A stretch of 64,000 nt of DNA from Bombus terrestris (Eukaryota; Arthropoda; Insecta; Hymenoptera; Apidae). Of the stretch, positions 37,752-50,893 are shown piece after piece; the stretch's first letter is position 1, and the number at the start of each line of letters is the position of its first letter. The notes beneath the pieces were generated by a model. The model saw only the letters and a list, made by a program, of their open reading frames with translations, searched no databases and had not been told where the DNA came from. The stretch lies in contig NC_063273.1 of the NCBI RefSeq assembly GCF_910591885.1, positions 6,324,001 to 6,388,000 on the forward strand, given 5' to 3'. A program made the position numbers and the translations under genes.

Positions 37752-40700
37752 AACGATCTTGAATTTCATTAGCGAGTATCATCGTTTAGGCTGTCTCTAA
37801 TCGACATCCTTTGACCTCGTATTTATGCAAATGAACCGTAAGGATGCCTTCCAGGCGGAAGAAAATTATCGATGGCTTCGTTTCCGCCGTTGGGAAATTA
37901 TCTCGCCCGCTGGATCATCGGGTTCGACGAACGCAATTTTCCTGCACGATGAATTTCCTATGCAGCCACCCTTTCTTTTCGTCGAAATAACAAAATCTAG
38001 TAGAAATCCTATTCGAGAAGTTATTTTTCAGAGCGCTCCACGAAAGAATTACGTCCGACTTTCTACGAATAAAGAAACCGGCAAGAAAGAAAAGTTTAAC
38101 AAAAAACTTGTCAAATGCTAAAAAAAAAAAGAGGATTTAATCGACGAGTTTGCAGTTCCAACGTTTAAATTGTATTTTCATTGAAAGAGAAGGAGAGGAG
38201 TGTAAAGGTAACACGTTTCGAAAAGTAATTTGATTTCGATTGATTTTCTGTTATACTGGCGAGTTGTTGCTTTAATTCTCAAAATTTCACAATTTCTGTC
38301 AAAGGAATGCCCGTTCAATTATTACGAACAATCGCTTTGTGTGTAATCCAGCAAACTTTATGAACGTAAGCACGTTGATCGCGTGATTGCCCGCTTGGTC
38401 GCCTAGCGTTCATGGCGTTGACTCGTTTGTGAGATGTTCGTTACGAAATTACGCGCTGTAGTAGTCGGAGCGGGCGCCGGAAATCGCGTGGAACATGGCC
38501 GCAGTTTCTCACGTATGCGCGCGCGTTTCCAATTAAGCGTAGATCAATTCCGATGTCGCCGTGTTCGTAATTGATATAACGTGCAGGAGCAACGTTATCG
38601 CGCGACCATTCGTACTTATCGGCCGCTGCCAATCACCACTTTCATCCGGGTCGTGTCACCTGTCCAGTTTTCTACAGGACGAGATTACAGGATCTTTCGA
38701 CCTCGGCCGGGAATATCTTCGACAATCGAGATTCCTATTTCTCCTTGTCGAGAAATTTATCACTCGAACAGATATCGATAGTAAATCACAGAATTGCTGG
38801 TTTCGCAATTTGCGCTATATTTAAATGAAACGAAACTGATAGCTCGTAAGAATTTGTCGAATATTTCTATCTCGATAAACAGTCAGAGGAAAATTGCGCG
38901 TCGTGTTAAAAATTAAAAAGAATCTAAAGCAACACCGTGAGTTTCCACGCGAGACGAAAAAGAAAGACTCGCTCACCGTGGCGGTTAAATAGCGTGGCTT
39001 TAATTGTAAATTTAATCAACCGTCTGCGCTTGAAATTGGAATTAAAATTGATAAGCTTCTTTCTCCGAGTGCAATTGCGTTTTTCTCGAAAACCGTACGC
39101 TAGGAAAGGCGAGCAACGTGGAACGAGGAAACAATGAAGCGAGAACGGTGAAAATTAGGTTCGGTTAGGAAAAATGCTTCGACTCATTCCGGTTATTTCA
39201 ATGTAATTTACTGCTAAAACAATTTTATGCTAACGTAGCTTCGGTGTAGGTAGATGTTAGACGGTGATGTTTCCTTCGAACATCTTCGTTCTATCTGCAA
39301 CGACGAAACGATCGATACACACGACCATCGGTAACTATTATCACTGCAATCGATGTACGTATAGCTTGCTCTGTCGCCTATCGTACGAGATTACTGTTCA
39401 AACAACAGGTGGTTCTGAAAACGGCAATTAATCGAAGGAGGCTATAATTTACGCTCGTCGATAGGTTTTTGCTCTTCTCTGGCCTCTTACTTTGTGCCCT
39501 CGCGAGAACAAGAAAACGAAGGAAATTATTAATCATCTCTTCGATAGTTCTTCGATCTTTGACATTGTAACGATCGATCTTCCAAAATGAAGCATCAAAA
39601 TGAAACGACTATCAAAGATGTGCACGATATTTCTCGAGTTACCGGAAAGGAAGCGGATACAGTGCGTCGCGTTAATTTCAGCAAAAGTCTTTCGCCAGGC
39701 GAATAAATCTGTCAGCGAGTGAAATGGGCCAGAGGGAACGCGTTTCCTTTGAAATCTCCGAGAGAGACACGAGGAGGGCGGCGAAAATTGTCAAACGATT
39801 CGGAATGGATCAGAATCACGAGCAGCCACATACGAATCGATGTCGTACGACGAGATCGAGTTATTATATATATCGGCCAGGCAAAAACAAGGCGAACACG
39901 ACGTGGTTACTGGCAAACAGCCGTGAATTGAAATTCCAAACCGCCGGATCGTTACTCGCGTATTTCTAGCCATCGCGATCTCCTCAAAATACATAAGCGG
40001 AACGGTGTATAAAAGCTTAGAGAAACTCGAAGACCTGAGGAAAGGTTGTCGAGTGGATAAAACTATCGATACGTTACACACGTTACAGCCACGTGTCTAA
40101 TGTGGTGGTGCTTCCCATTTTCCGCAGAGATAAGGAACCGTCTAGACGAGCCTAGGTGAAACGTTCGATATCCTCCTGTCGAACCCCATTCTCTCCTCTA
40201 TAATAATAGTCGACCGCGTAAAACCTCGCGTAGGTAAACGTAAATCGCGCGGTGCTTCCATTATTATGCGACAAGTGGATGTACGTGAAATTTGTCTATC
40301 TCTTCTCCTTATTTTCTTAGGACAGAACCGTTAAAATTCATCCATTTGTAATGGACATTTAAAATCGCGCATTGTATTAGCATATTCGATTTTCTTCCCA
40401 TAGCAGAAACGAATAGCAATGGAGATAATAAAAATATCATTGATCGAACACTTCCTCATAAATGGATCTTCGTCGAGAAAAGAATTAGATAACGCGTGCT
40501 ACATATTCTTAGTCAAAAGAAGCAAATGATGAGAAGAGGAAGAAGTTGAAGTAAACCCAATGGAAATGGAAAGAAAATCCGGAAGTCGAAGTCACGTAGG
40601 TAATCCGGGTTTGGTCCGATCATCAGGAAGCGAGCTAACCTGGGGTGTACTCTTGCAATCTGTGAACATAGTGGAGTAGGTTTCGGCGCGGACGACCGTA

Positions 40701-42889
40701 GGATTTCCCGCAGGAACATTATCATTTTAGCCGGCGGAGATTGCAGCTCGATTATCGATTCGAGGTGGCTCTCGTCAAGTAATCAAGCGTCGGTATTCGA
40801 GGTTGCTCTTTCCTTTCCGCTTTCGCTTGCTCTACCCGTCACGACTTCCGCCGCAACGCCAATTGCTCTAACGAAACGTAAATTCTCCTTTTGGCCCTCG
40901 TTTCTCCGGCATCCTTAGCTCGTTAGCCACGATTGGAATTTCTGCGAGCCACGTCGTCATCGGGACTTGTTATAGACCAATTGCTAATAAAAATTGCCAC
41001 AACGTGGCGAAGCTGCGAATATTATTTCATTTGGATGTATAACGAATGACGAAATTATGGCAAATATATGTAACTTTGGCACGAAGAATACGTGTTTCGA
41101 TTAATATTTAAATGCATTTTATGTAGATACTTGTCAACTACTTTTTTACCGTCGATGAAGGAATGGAACACACGGTCATAATTATTTCGTGGTTCAGTGT
41201 CTGCAACAAGAACAACAGAGGAAGAAACAGCTATGGAGTGGGCGAGTGGAACGCAAGCTAAAGTTAGTGGGGTATTTCCAGCCAGAACACCGACCCAAAG
41301 CTCAAAGTATAGAGCCACGGTTCGAATGATAAATGGATTTTAATCAAACGCGTTCCTTCAACTGGTCGATTCGTCGAAGGCATGCTTCGATCTGTCGCTT
41401 TAGCGCATCGTGTTCGCTGGGCTAATGAAATCTTGAGCTCGTTACACGATCGACTCGTTCGAGGAATCGTGCGAATATGCGCGTACTTTTCTCGATGGAC
41501 AGGATTCCACCGGGGATAGGAAGGGTTTGTCGATCTCGCAAGAGTTTTGAGAATGTCCGCTGGTTAACTAGGGAGATCGAGCGTGTTTATTCATTTATTT
41601 GTTTAATTGTTTATTTGCTTGTTTGTCCGTTCCAATGGATGGCAAATTGTATGGAAACCTTGGCGAGTTGCGAAGAAAGCAACTCCCTATGGGCCGCAGC
41701 AACTTCGTCGACGAGTAATATACTTTTAACTACGTCGTTTGCTTTGTAAAGGCAGCGTGCAAAAGAACAATGCCCTTTGCCGTGAAATTCTGTGCGCCGA
41801 GGATAAGAGGAAATGTACAAAACGTTAACAATGGAGGGAACAATAACGCGAACCACATATAGTGACTCTTTAAGTTGATCTTTTGTAAATTTGTTTCAAC
41901 ATTCAAACAGCCTTTTCAAATCGCTGACAGAGAAGCTTTTTTGTTTGATAAGGAACTTTCCGGATAATAAACGCCGACTAGTTAGCTTAAATCCTATCAT
42001 TATTGCCTTTTGACGAATCTCCGCGGAACGAATTAAAGTTATTATTCTTTGCGATGTATTTAATGAAACGTAGGTACGTATTTTAGATGAAATAAGGAAT
42101 GTCGGCCGGAAAAGCTTGAACAACGTTTCAACATAATATAATGAACGAGAAATATATATAAATGAAACTTTATCAACGACAATAATTAGAATTACAAAAT
42201 TACGCGTTGAAAGCATGACGTGCTAAAACCTGAGACTCGTTAAAATTCCTCAGATCCACCGAAACGTCAGAAACTTCTAAAATTAAGGAGAGAAGCTAGA
42301 CAGGTTGGCGGAAATGATTCTCGAGCTACGACCTTCAAAGGAATAGTGTAAAGAGGAGGTGAGCCACGTGGCTCGTTCTTCAAGGAGTTAATTACGTTTT
42401 GCTCGTTCTTTGTTAATCCAGTGGTCGTTCGCGTCCGAAATTTATTGCCACGGACTCAGCGGACGTTTCACGGAAGATGTTCATTTTAATCCGTGTTTAC
42501 GTTAATCTCGTACGAACGAGCCTGCGCGTCCTTGTTTGTACGCGCGTTCATGTGTGTCGAAATAACGTCGAAGAAAATGATACTGCACGGGCTGGAATAT
42601 CTCTCAGACGTCACATCGCTATCACGAGAATCATTCACGCGGAATTTTCAGCCTGACCGGGAAAAGTAGAACGAACGGGCGAAGCAGAAATTCAAAGGCA
42701 TCCTATCTTAGAAGAAAGATCGATCTGACTTCGCTGTCTACGTTGACGCGACACTTTTCGAAAGATTAATGGTTTCGGAGATGGTTTGAGAGGTTTAGAG
42801 ATGAAACGGACTACTGTTATATTTGAACGATCGGAACACTTTACCGCGTAACGTTGAGTTATGTAAATAGGTGTTTGAAATGTTAAATT

Positions 42890-43010
42890 TCAGACAGGTA
42901 TATCGCGAAAAAACGAAGAAATAGAAGGAATACTACATGAATAGGAACACACGCGATATATTCGTAAAATGTTTCTACAGGTGTACGAATACTTTCCCGA
43001 AGTACTTTAT
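42890..43010 (-). mobile_element. Terminal fragment of the TA-flanked miniature element family
   Basis: On the minus strand from about 43008 it reads AAGTACTTCGGGAAAGTATT followed by CGTACAC, TGTAGAAACATTTTACG and ATATATCGCGTGTGTT, matching the ends of the copies at 9056-9462 and 48454-48890. Only one end is clear. Confidence 0.45.
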
Positions 43011-44613
43011 ATGACATATATTTCGTACGTCGTATATTTAAGGGGTCGCTAGATGAAACTTGGACGAAAGGATTCCCATATAACGCACGTGTCGAACATT
43101 TGCGATCACTTTGTTCCACGTGACACTCCATTTACTCCCCGCGTTCCACCATCAAAAGAATTATACCCTCGTGACTTTTCCTTCGCCCTCGTATATCATG
43201 CCATATCTCGTCACATGTTTCGTAATTACTATGCAGGAACACGGACTGAGAATTATATGACGAATCCTATTTAGTGACCGGATGCGAAAGATCGAAAATT
43301 TAGTACAAATTCCGTCGATCGCTACGGTCCTCTAGTTTCGTTTCCCGCAACGTTAATTAATCGTGACTAATTCCCCTGAACGTGGCATTCGCTGCTCGAC
43401 AGATAAACCACATTTGTAAAATCGCGCGTGATTTGTGTTGGCGCGTATCCGGTACGGATTACAGGCATCAAGATCGACCCAAATTGATTGGCCATCCTTG
43501 CACCCATATGCGATCGCAGCACCTCATTGCGCTGAATATCGATACCGCTCGTTTCACGAAGTCGCGGTCTTCTTACGACCACATCCTCTGCGCGATCCTA
43601 CTTACAGCAGCTATTAACATAATTGCTTTCCACCAGCCGCAGAAGCACGGAACATATTAGCAATTAGAAGCTGGCGAAAATCTTCTGCGCTTCGAACGCG
43701 AAACACGATTACCCGCGTGGCTTTCTCGAAAGAAACGTGTTAATGATCTCGTTAGGATTATGTCGATAAATGAAAAAAATGTCTTCCTCTTTAAAGGTAG
43801 AGGAACTCTAAGTGGATATTTCGTATTCAAATGGTACTCTTACGCGGGCGATTGGAATGGCCGCGAGAGCAAGCGTAATTATAGAAAGCCGAGGCAAGAT
43901 GCAACGAAGAAAGGACAGAGAAAGTGCAAGCATCTTCGGTTAAAATTCATTCGGGACGATAATTCGAGGCAACAGGTTGGCAGCATTGATTTTTCGCCGT
44001 GGCCGTCGATGCCCGTGGCTTTCGGGGTCATTCTCGGCTCTGACTCGAGGTGACAGCCGAGCTACATTTCAAGGCAGATCGAGGACATTCCGATGAACCG
44101 CAAATTATCGACTTTCTCGTGCTATCCGCTAACTAACACGAAACCAGCTACGAGACTGTCAAACTACTCGCGAACGAAATGTGTTAAAAGTTAAACGATG
44201 GCACGAAATGTGTTTCTCGAAATTGCAACTGGATCACTGTTATTAGACGCGTGGGCACGGAGACACTTGCCGCCTATTACGGCCGAGCAGATCTCATTGA
44301 GATCAGCTTCCAGCTCCATTTCACGGGGCCGGCAATTGATTAGGTGAGTGGATCACGTGAGCTTGGCTTAAATAGGATGAGCCGCGGCCAATGGCGCGTG
44401 ATAGTACAATTTCCTCGTTGTATTTGTGAATAGCATACTGAGAATGTTGAATTGTAATTTTCGTTAACGATAGATATAAAGTTAACCTGATATTTAGGCA
44501 ATTTTCCTGAGCTATTTCAGAAATTCTCATTCGCATCTCAGTTAGAAAGGAAAACGGGGTTCTAGATTCTACGTCACAACATCGAGACAACACAGAGAGG
44601 AGACGGGACTCAC

Positions 44614-45304
44614 CAGAAACTCTCCGCTGCCGAGGCTCTGCTGCGATCCATCGGGCGTGATGGCTAAATCGGCCACGATCGACGTGGAGAAGCTTCGCCT
44701 TGTCTGATGATGACACTTGTGAGGCCCGTTGATTCTCTGGGTCGCGTAGCTGGACACGTTGTTCTCGTTCAATTTCGACGTCCATATCTCTTCCTCCCTT
44801 TGCGGCGACTGGCTAATGGTTCGGTGCTTCGTGAACCTTGAGATCCTCTCCGTCTTTACCCAGTCGTGATTAGGTCGCGGCTGCCGAGTAATCGTCTGGA
44901 GAGATTTCATAGCGTTAAATCTCGAGAAACCATCCTCCATAGCCGCTGCCCACAGATGGTCCGGAAGATCCTTGGACCCGCGTTGAGTTTCCACCGACTG
45001 ACGATCCGACGAGGAACCCAAGCCCGATGTGGTCGGAGTGTTAGGAAAGAATCTTCGATAGGTATCCTTCGAGTCCTCGATGTCCGTGGAATAAAAGTCG
45101 CCGTCCCGTGATTCCAGCGATCGATTGTTCTCGTGCAAGTTCAGCGACGACCCGATACCCGTCGACGTGGTCGAAGTGCGGAAGAACTTTGCCTCGTTCG
45201 CGGACGTCCATATCTCATCCGTGATCGACGAATCGATACCAGTTGAAGTTGTGGGAGTTCTAGGGGTTGGAACCGACATTGTTTCGATATTTTGTGTAAG
45301 GACA
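44614..45304 (-). CDS. Exon 2 of the minus-strand split gene, Ser/Thr-rich with repeated Trp motifs
   Basis: This is a 691-base exon. The donor is TTTCTG|GTGAGT at 44614/44613 and the acceptor CATCGCAAG lies before 45304. The first base completes the AG left by the exon ending at 45459 (Ser), then 230 codons follow to phase 0. Numbering from the Met at 45279, it has three related motifs, TPTTSTGIDSS (9-18), TSTTSTGIGSS (35-45) and TPTTSGLGSS (81-90), and Trp motifs DEIWTSANEAKFF (21-33), DLPDHLWAAAMEDGF (104-118) and EEIWTSKLNEN (163-173). A basic Ser/Thr segment (RISRFTKHRTISQSPQ) and CHHQTRRSFSTS follow. No globular domain, signal or membrane segment is seen. It resembles a disordered scaffold carrying repeated docking motifs. 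The family is not recognised and homologue searching would be decisive. Confidence 0.88.
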
Positions 45305-45458
45305 CTTGCGATGGAACCAAAAGACGCGTCATTCTACTCTTGGTTACATCGCGATATGTCGCTGTGTAATACGACCCGCGATTGTAATATAAAATTGTAC
45401 AATTAATTTCTGTACAAGGAAACAGTTAGAGACCGGGGTCAGAATCCAGAACCTCTAC
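45305..45458 (-). other. Short intron, 154 bases
   Basis: It runs from the donor TTACAG|GTAGAG at 45459/45458 to the acceptor TTCCATCGCAAG ending at 45305. The reading frame joins cleanly across it as ...ERNLSY-S-VLTQNIET.... A stronger-looking acceptor (CCTTGTACAG) lies earlier, but an in-frame stop follows it. Confidence 0.65.
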
Positions 45459-45788
45459 CTGTAAGAGAGGTTCCTCTCCTTCCACAGCTCCTCAGGATTG
45501 GTGGTCGCGTGGCCCATGGCAGTATTCGTGAGAGTGGAATGATGATTGGCATAGGAACACCTCTGAGGGAAACCCATACCCTCGTCAAGACCAGCCGCCC
45601 AGAGTGACTCGAGGGGTAGGTCCTGGGTACCAACCGAGGTGCCCACACCCCTGTTGCCGCCCGTGCCCGCCCCGTGTTTCCCTCCGTTCGAGGGAAACAC
45701 CCTTTCGGCACCCTGAAGGACGCAGCACATACTCGTGCCACTTCCTCCACCACCGCCGATGACGCCACCCTCCTCCGCCTCCGACCCC
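45459..45788 (-). CDS. Exon 1 (or first coding exon) of the minus-strand split gene, Gly-rich with Trp motifs
   Basis: The donor is CTTACAG|GTAGAG at 45459/45458, phase 2. The frame is open upstream of the window's first in-frame Met at 45730 and reads a Gly-rich stretch (GGVIGGGGGSGTS) before it. The start drawn here uses the acceptor-like TCTGGTTCCAG before 45788. Alternatively this is the first exon, with Met at 45730 (A at -3), because an in-frame TGA stands further upstream near 45933. The peptide after Met is MCCVLQGAERVFPSNGGKHG, then a Gly-rich segment, then DLPLESLWAAGLDEGMGF and PEELWKERNLSY. DLPxxLWAA recurs in the next exon, which supports both being one gene. The function is unknown. 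Confidence 0.75.
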
Positions 45789-46060
45789 CTGGAACCAGAG
45801 CTTTGCAGGCAACCTATTGTGACCGAGCTTTTAAGCTGCTCGCAGGCCTCGACCCCTTTTTTACGGGGCTGACGACCTTTCCTCCGTTGGCCTCCCTCTG
45901 AACTACGCTGGCCTTGCCAGGCCTGATCTCTTCAGGGTCGACCCTTCATCCTTCCCTCTCTCCTTGTTCCCTTCCTTTGTCCTCTCTTTTTTTCCTCTTC
46001 TATATTTTCCCCGACCTTTGGATTCCTTGTTTGCTTAATGGATGAAACGTCCAGTCACCC
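45789..46060 (-). promoter_or_regulatory. Possible 5' untranslated or promoter region of the minus-strand gene
   Basis: The transcribed strand here is strongly purine-rich from about 46016 to 45945, with a TATA-like AATATA near 46003, followed by an ATG at 45948 that opens a five-codon upstream frame (ATG AAG GGT CGA CCC TGA). This arrangement would suit a promoter and 5' leader if 45730 is the true start codon. The alternative is that it is simply intron before the acceptor at 45789. Confidence 0.3.
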
Positions 46061-46800
46061 TCCTATTCGAATATCGCAGTTCTCCTTGACGTTGCTATTT
46101 TCAAGTGGACAGCAAGGTAGACGGCACCGTATCTAATCGAATAAGAATATGATCGCGTCGTTGCAGAGATTTTTCACAAAACCGCATAGGTGGAAACAGT
46201 ACCGAACGAACATAAACTAGCGTCTACTCGAACCATTCTCTTTAATCATTCGAAACACGACTACTTATGACACCTGGCATTCGCGACTTTCTCATCTCTT
46301 AGTCTTCTCGTTTTCTTAGCGATCGAACACTAACGAAGAGTAACGAGACAGCCAATGACGCCTGACCGCGAACCGTTCCACCACTGAAACGGATCCGAAT
46401 TTCCCGATCGATCGATGCGGCGGGCGCAAACGGTTCGTGCGAGCAAATTGAAAGCCGCGTAATTCGTTATTTACCGACGTTGTTGTCCGTTGCAATTGAT
46501 CCGAACCGCGAGATGATTTATCGGTGTTCCCTGAGGCCCTATTCACCCGGTACACAGAGCCGACAACCGCGGCGACCAGTCTCCGCAAAGGATTTACGGC
46601 TGATGTGGCCGAGTCTCGGGCCACCAGGTCGAACTCTGGCTACCTGACTTCCACCGAGGGGTGTAGATGTTGATATGGCAAGGTGTTTGTAGTCTATTCG
46701 AGGGGAAACAAGTCCACTGTTTTGGGGTTTGTTTTCACAATACTGTTTACGACTTTTTAGCTCCTTTTCAAAACCGGAGACGCCTCCGTTTTCCAAAATA

Positions 46801-46935
46801 CAGTGGCTGACGAAAATATTTCAACGTTTGTCATAGAAACTTCTACGTGTTTATTATGCGCGCGTGTTGTATAAAATATTCCAAAATGTTTCAGAAAGGA
46901 CGTCTGCGGGCGTTGGAAAACATGTACTACCACTC
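46801..46935 (+). mobile_element. Left end of a TA-flanked miniature element
   Basis: It begins CAGTGGCTGACGAAAATATT directly after TA (46799-46800). Similarity to the copy at 9056 continues through CATAGAAA, TGTATAAAA and AAATGTTTC. No matching right end was found, so the copy is truncated or its end has decayed. Confidence 0.55.
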
Positions 46936-48453
46936 TGAATCGAGCTTTCCTTACGAACTTTCTATCAATTTGAAACTTGAAAAGTTTTCGAAAAACATGA
47001 TACTTGGTCGCATGAATATTGTAAACGTCAGAATGGACAGACACGGTGTATTATCCGTCTTTGGGAGCGTAATCGAACGGAATTGGTGATATATAGAGAG
47101 ACCACGAAATTCGCTTTTACCGTGTCCGGTGCGGTTGATGAGGATTTACGAGGTAAAAATGGCCGACGAACGAATAAGGAGCGGAGCAGGCTAGGAAACG
47201 AGAACTAATGGTCGATACTCGAAAAGTCGGATAATATCGCGGCGCCAGCATTAATAACGCGCTTACCAGCGTTACGCTGATAATTTGCCAAGCGTGTACG
47301 ATCGCTCGTTCGTATTAGTATAAATTGCATCGCGCGCGGAGCAGCGAACCGTTATCCCAGGCGAATTTGCATTTTGCTGGGTGTCGAGAACGACGAAGGA
47401 AACGTACACAGCAGCGTCGAGATTCGTCGCCGGCGATACCCTCTCGACTCGATCCGATTTTTGCATGCCGAACGCGCCTGTATTCTATACTCGCGCCGTG
47501 TTCGATACGCGAACGATTAGCGAATTATCGAGTCGTGCATCGGCGCACCGCGCGTGATTTGCATTCGATCGGGAAAACCGACATTTAGGACGAGAAAGCG
47601 AGAAACCTTCGTTTAGAACGTTACGAGCCTCGTGAGCCGCGAAGGATGAAAAGATCCGCGTCTTCGAATAAACGAGATTTTAATTAATTTAATTACTTAT
47701 TTATTCTTGACAGCAGGATCGGTCATGTCGATAATGCGCTGAATAAATGAGAGATCCGATGAAAAATGGACTCTGAATATCTTAGCTTTCTCTTAGTCTC
47801 TCGGGTTATAACGTACATCGAACAAACGCTCGATTCGTTCTTCGACGCTTGGATGAAAGGAACAGATTAAAGGGATATGAATATTAAAATGGAAACTGGT
47901 CTGGTCCAAAAATTCGGTCGCGAATCTCGGATCTACGGTGACCTATTTTATTAAGTCAGCTTTTCATGTACGATACTGAATACAGTTACGAATATACGAG
48001 GTGTACACGTACAGAAGAATATTAGCTCGCTCGGTGATATAATCCTTTTTCATATACGGGTTGAGTCCCTTTCATCGATTTTTAGTGGAATTCCCGAAGG
48101 ACTTGTGCAGTCCTAGCTTGATAACTTCTCCGACTCTCCGATACGCTGACTTCACGGTAAATTTTCCTCGGCCTTCCATCAAGGATACTTTCCATTCTCG
48201 GATTTTCAATATCCGAAGAATCTTGGAAATGCGAACTGACTCGAATACACTCCTATTGTCAACTGTTCCCGGAGTGAAACGTACACGAATCTTGGCACGC
48301 CGGAACCAAGATTCGATCGCTATCCGAGGATCTCAGGAATCGTGTAGTATCGGTGATCTCGGTGACGAAGAGGTAGGAATTTCCGATTGTATGAAGCACG
48401 AGATTTTTTGCTTTATGAAATGATGGAATCTCAGGAAGCTGTTGTTTTACATA

Positions 48454-48890
48454 CGGTGATGTACGAAAGTATCCCGACACTTGTAGACACCCTTTATGTA
48501 TAATGCGTGTATAGTATTTCTGTTACAGGAAACATGTTGAAACGTTACTGAGATTCTAGCAAAACCGGACTAGAAATTAAAAGATACTTAGTACAAGCGC
48601 ATACTTGGCTGTGACCGTGAATGTATTTGAACAGTCAATTTATACATTGTATTATAATAATGTGCTTAAGATGCCTGCTCATGTCGTGTAATAATTTTTT
48701 TATTAAATACATATTTGCGATAAATATCGTGTAATCTATGTATATAGGATTCGTTGGAAGTTTTATCAATATGATCAGGGCAACAGCGTGTCTCGATTTC
48801 AAAATGTTTTACATTACACCCACACACACGTACGTAATTATACGTAAAAGTTTTCTGCGATAAGTATTCAAAGGCTTTCGCGAGCCACTG
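48454..48890. mobile_element. Miniature inverted-repeat element, second near-complete copy
   Basis: A 437-base element with left end CGGTGATGTACGAAAGTATC after TA and an inverted right end reading, on the minus strand, CAGTGGCTCGCGAAAG. Internal similarity includes GTAAAACATTTTGAAA on the minus strand near 48810. It has no transposase frame. The right flank is TG rather than TA, consistent with decay. Confidence 0.6.
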
Positions 48891-50893
48891 TGCACTGTCA
48901 TACATTCATCGAGGATTATCATTGAAATTTAAAAGATGTTCCAATTTTATTCATTTTCGTGTAAGTGGTCTCTATTCTCGGGGAATAATTTATTAACAGG
49001 CAACGTCCTATTGCGAGGGAAAAGAAGGTAAATCCTTGGAAGCGCGGCAAAGAAAAGAAGGAGAAGGCTTGAACGTTGGAGCAGAGAATATGGTAAAGCA
49101 CGACCTCGTTAAATATTTATAAAACCGTCGCGGGTTATAAGTAAAACGACGTATCGGATAACTCGTTTCCGCGAGCTGTGTAGCTGCTGGCTCACGCGTA
49201 AAGTCATGATTTCCATTTAATGTCCCATGAATATCGTCCCGTAACCGCCGAGAGACCTGGCACGACCGCCATAGTGCCACACTGGAGATTCAGCTCTAAC
49301 TTTTATCAGCCACGCGGCATGTAGATCACGCACGTATCCGTGTTACACGCAGAGACGTGTATTGCACGGCGTTTGGTCAACGAGATCGATGGGACTTCCA
49401 TCGAGGATGTACATGGCCCTTTTAACGGCCAGAGAAAACTGGATTTCTGATGTTAGTGGAAAGTATAGGGCGAATGAGAGTACGTATATACCGGGTGTTT
49501 CACGTACGATAAGCACTACCGTTCGGAAGAATTTCGATACTTTATTCGATTTGTAGCAACTGCTACCTTTTTGGCAATCACGAGAACATAGATTTAAATG
49601 AATTACCTACTAAAAGACACAGCAATAATATATCGTGCTATTTACTGTATGTGTTAGCGCATATGTTCACCGTTCAAATGTCACTGGTTATTGTAATATG
49701 AGAAGATTTTTGTGATTATAATTTCTGATCTAAAATACGTCTGATCAAATATAAGCAAATGATTCGAATGGTGCTGTATGTTACGAAGATTTGAGGAACG
49801 AATGTCACGAAAACAGTTCGTGACAATGAAAAAATGATAAATGATAGAGACGAATGGGAGTCTCCTGCACAACCTCTTTACGTCACAACTGAAAGTGTAA
49901 CGTAATTGTATCGCATGTGCGAATACTTATGAGCAGCAAGAAAAGTTTCCGGACGAATAGCGTTTAAAAATTCACGATACTTGGAGATAAATATTCCCGC
50001 GCCACTTAATCACAGCGTCGAGCTTCGTTGGTTGGCCGCGTTTTCAATTCCCACGAGCACCGTCCATTTATTTTTACCCCGTCGCTCCTCTCTCTAATCG
50101 TTCGCAAAACATGATCGATGCCACCTTGCCTGTCAAGCCGATGTCTGAAATATATCGGCATTTCCGTAGTAAAAAGTCGTGAATTATTTATAGATCCAAA
50201 CGACCACAAACCACCTCTCGAAAATCGGCTGTCAATTTCATCGGCAGCGATGGTGTTAATTAAAGAAGAGGGCAGAGCCGGATCCAAATGACAAGACGTT
50301 GCGAAATATGGATTTGTAGATGCATATTCCATCTACAGGGTGAATCGCAAAGAGATACTACCGTTCGTAAGCGTCCTAACACGTGTAACGTTTAAAGGGA
50401 AGCGGTAAGATTAAAAGTCAATGTAACCAGATAGTGTTGGATTACACGATGGATGTAATAATTGCGAAGAAAACAAGCATTGCGGGTTTATCTATAATTT
50501 GGTAATTAAGATGCGTCTCGTTAAAAATGAGCAAATGTTTGGACGTGGAATCGTGGAAATGTCACGGGCAAAAAATCGACAGGAAATCACGAGCAACGAG
50601 ACGAAGGTGCGCGGGTGCTCGTAATAAAGGCAATTTCTATGGAATTCCATAGATATAGCAGAGCCGAGCGAGCGTGACAGAGCCTCGGGTAATTTAAATC
50701 CTGAAAGTTCACCATGGGCTTCATGCATAATATTTCAAGAGAGGGGAAGATGTCGCGACGGGAGATACTCGTGGTTCTCTTGGAGTACGGAGACGTCCGG
50801 GCAAAAGGAATTGCACGAGGACCAGCTTTCTTGTCCTCTCCATTCCTACTCTTTCTCTATTTTTCTCTCTCTCTCTTGTGTTCGTTGTTTTAG

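Larger units (their letters stand above)
22753..44613 (-). other. Large intron region, about 21.9 kb, possibly hiding a further exon
   Basis: The upstream exon ends in phase 0 at 44614 and the downstream exon as drawn needs one carried base, so either an exon here was missed or the boundary at 22752 is wrong. I found no exon by eye. Contents are a GAA run (23298-23322), transposon ends (25994 and 42890-43010), the second dispersed repeat (26582-26912), a diverged tandem duplication (31500-31662), a CpG-rich block (34880-35290) and a 20-base minisatellite (35416-35482). Open frames of up to 147 codons here lack splice sites and codon bias. Confidence 0.5.

Noticed and set aside
46547..46635. 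Possible exon on the minus strand (FDLVARDSATSAVNPLRRLV...)
   Set aside because: The donor CGG|GTGAAT is acceptable but the acceptor is poor, a second frame is equally open, and the phase does not fit the exon at 45788.
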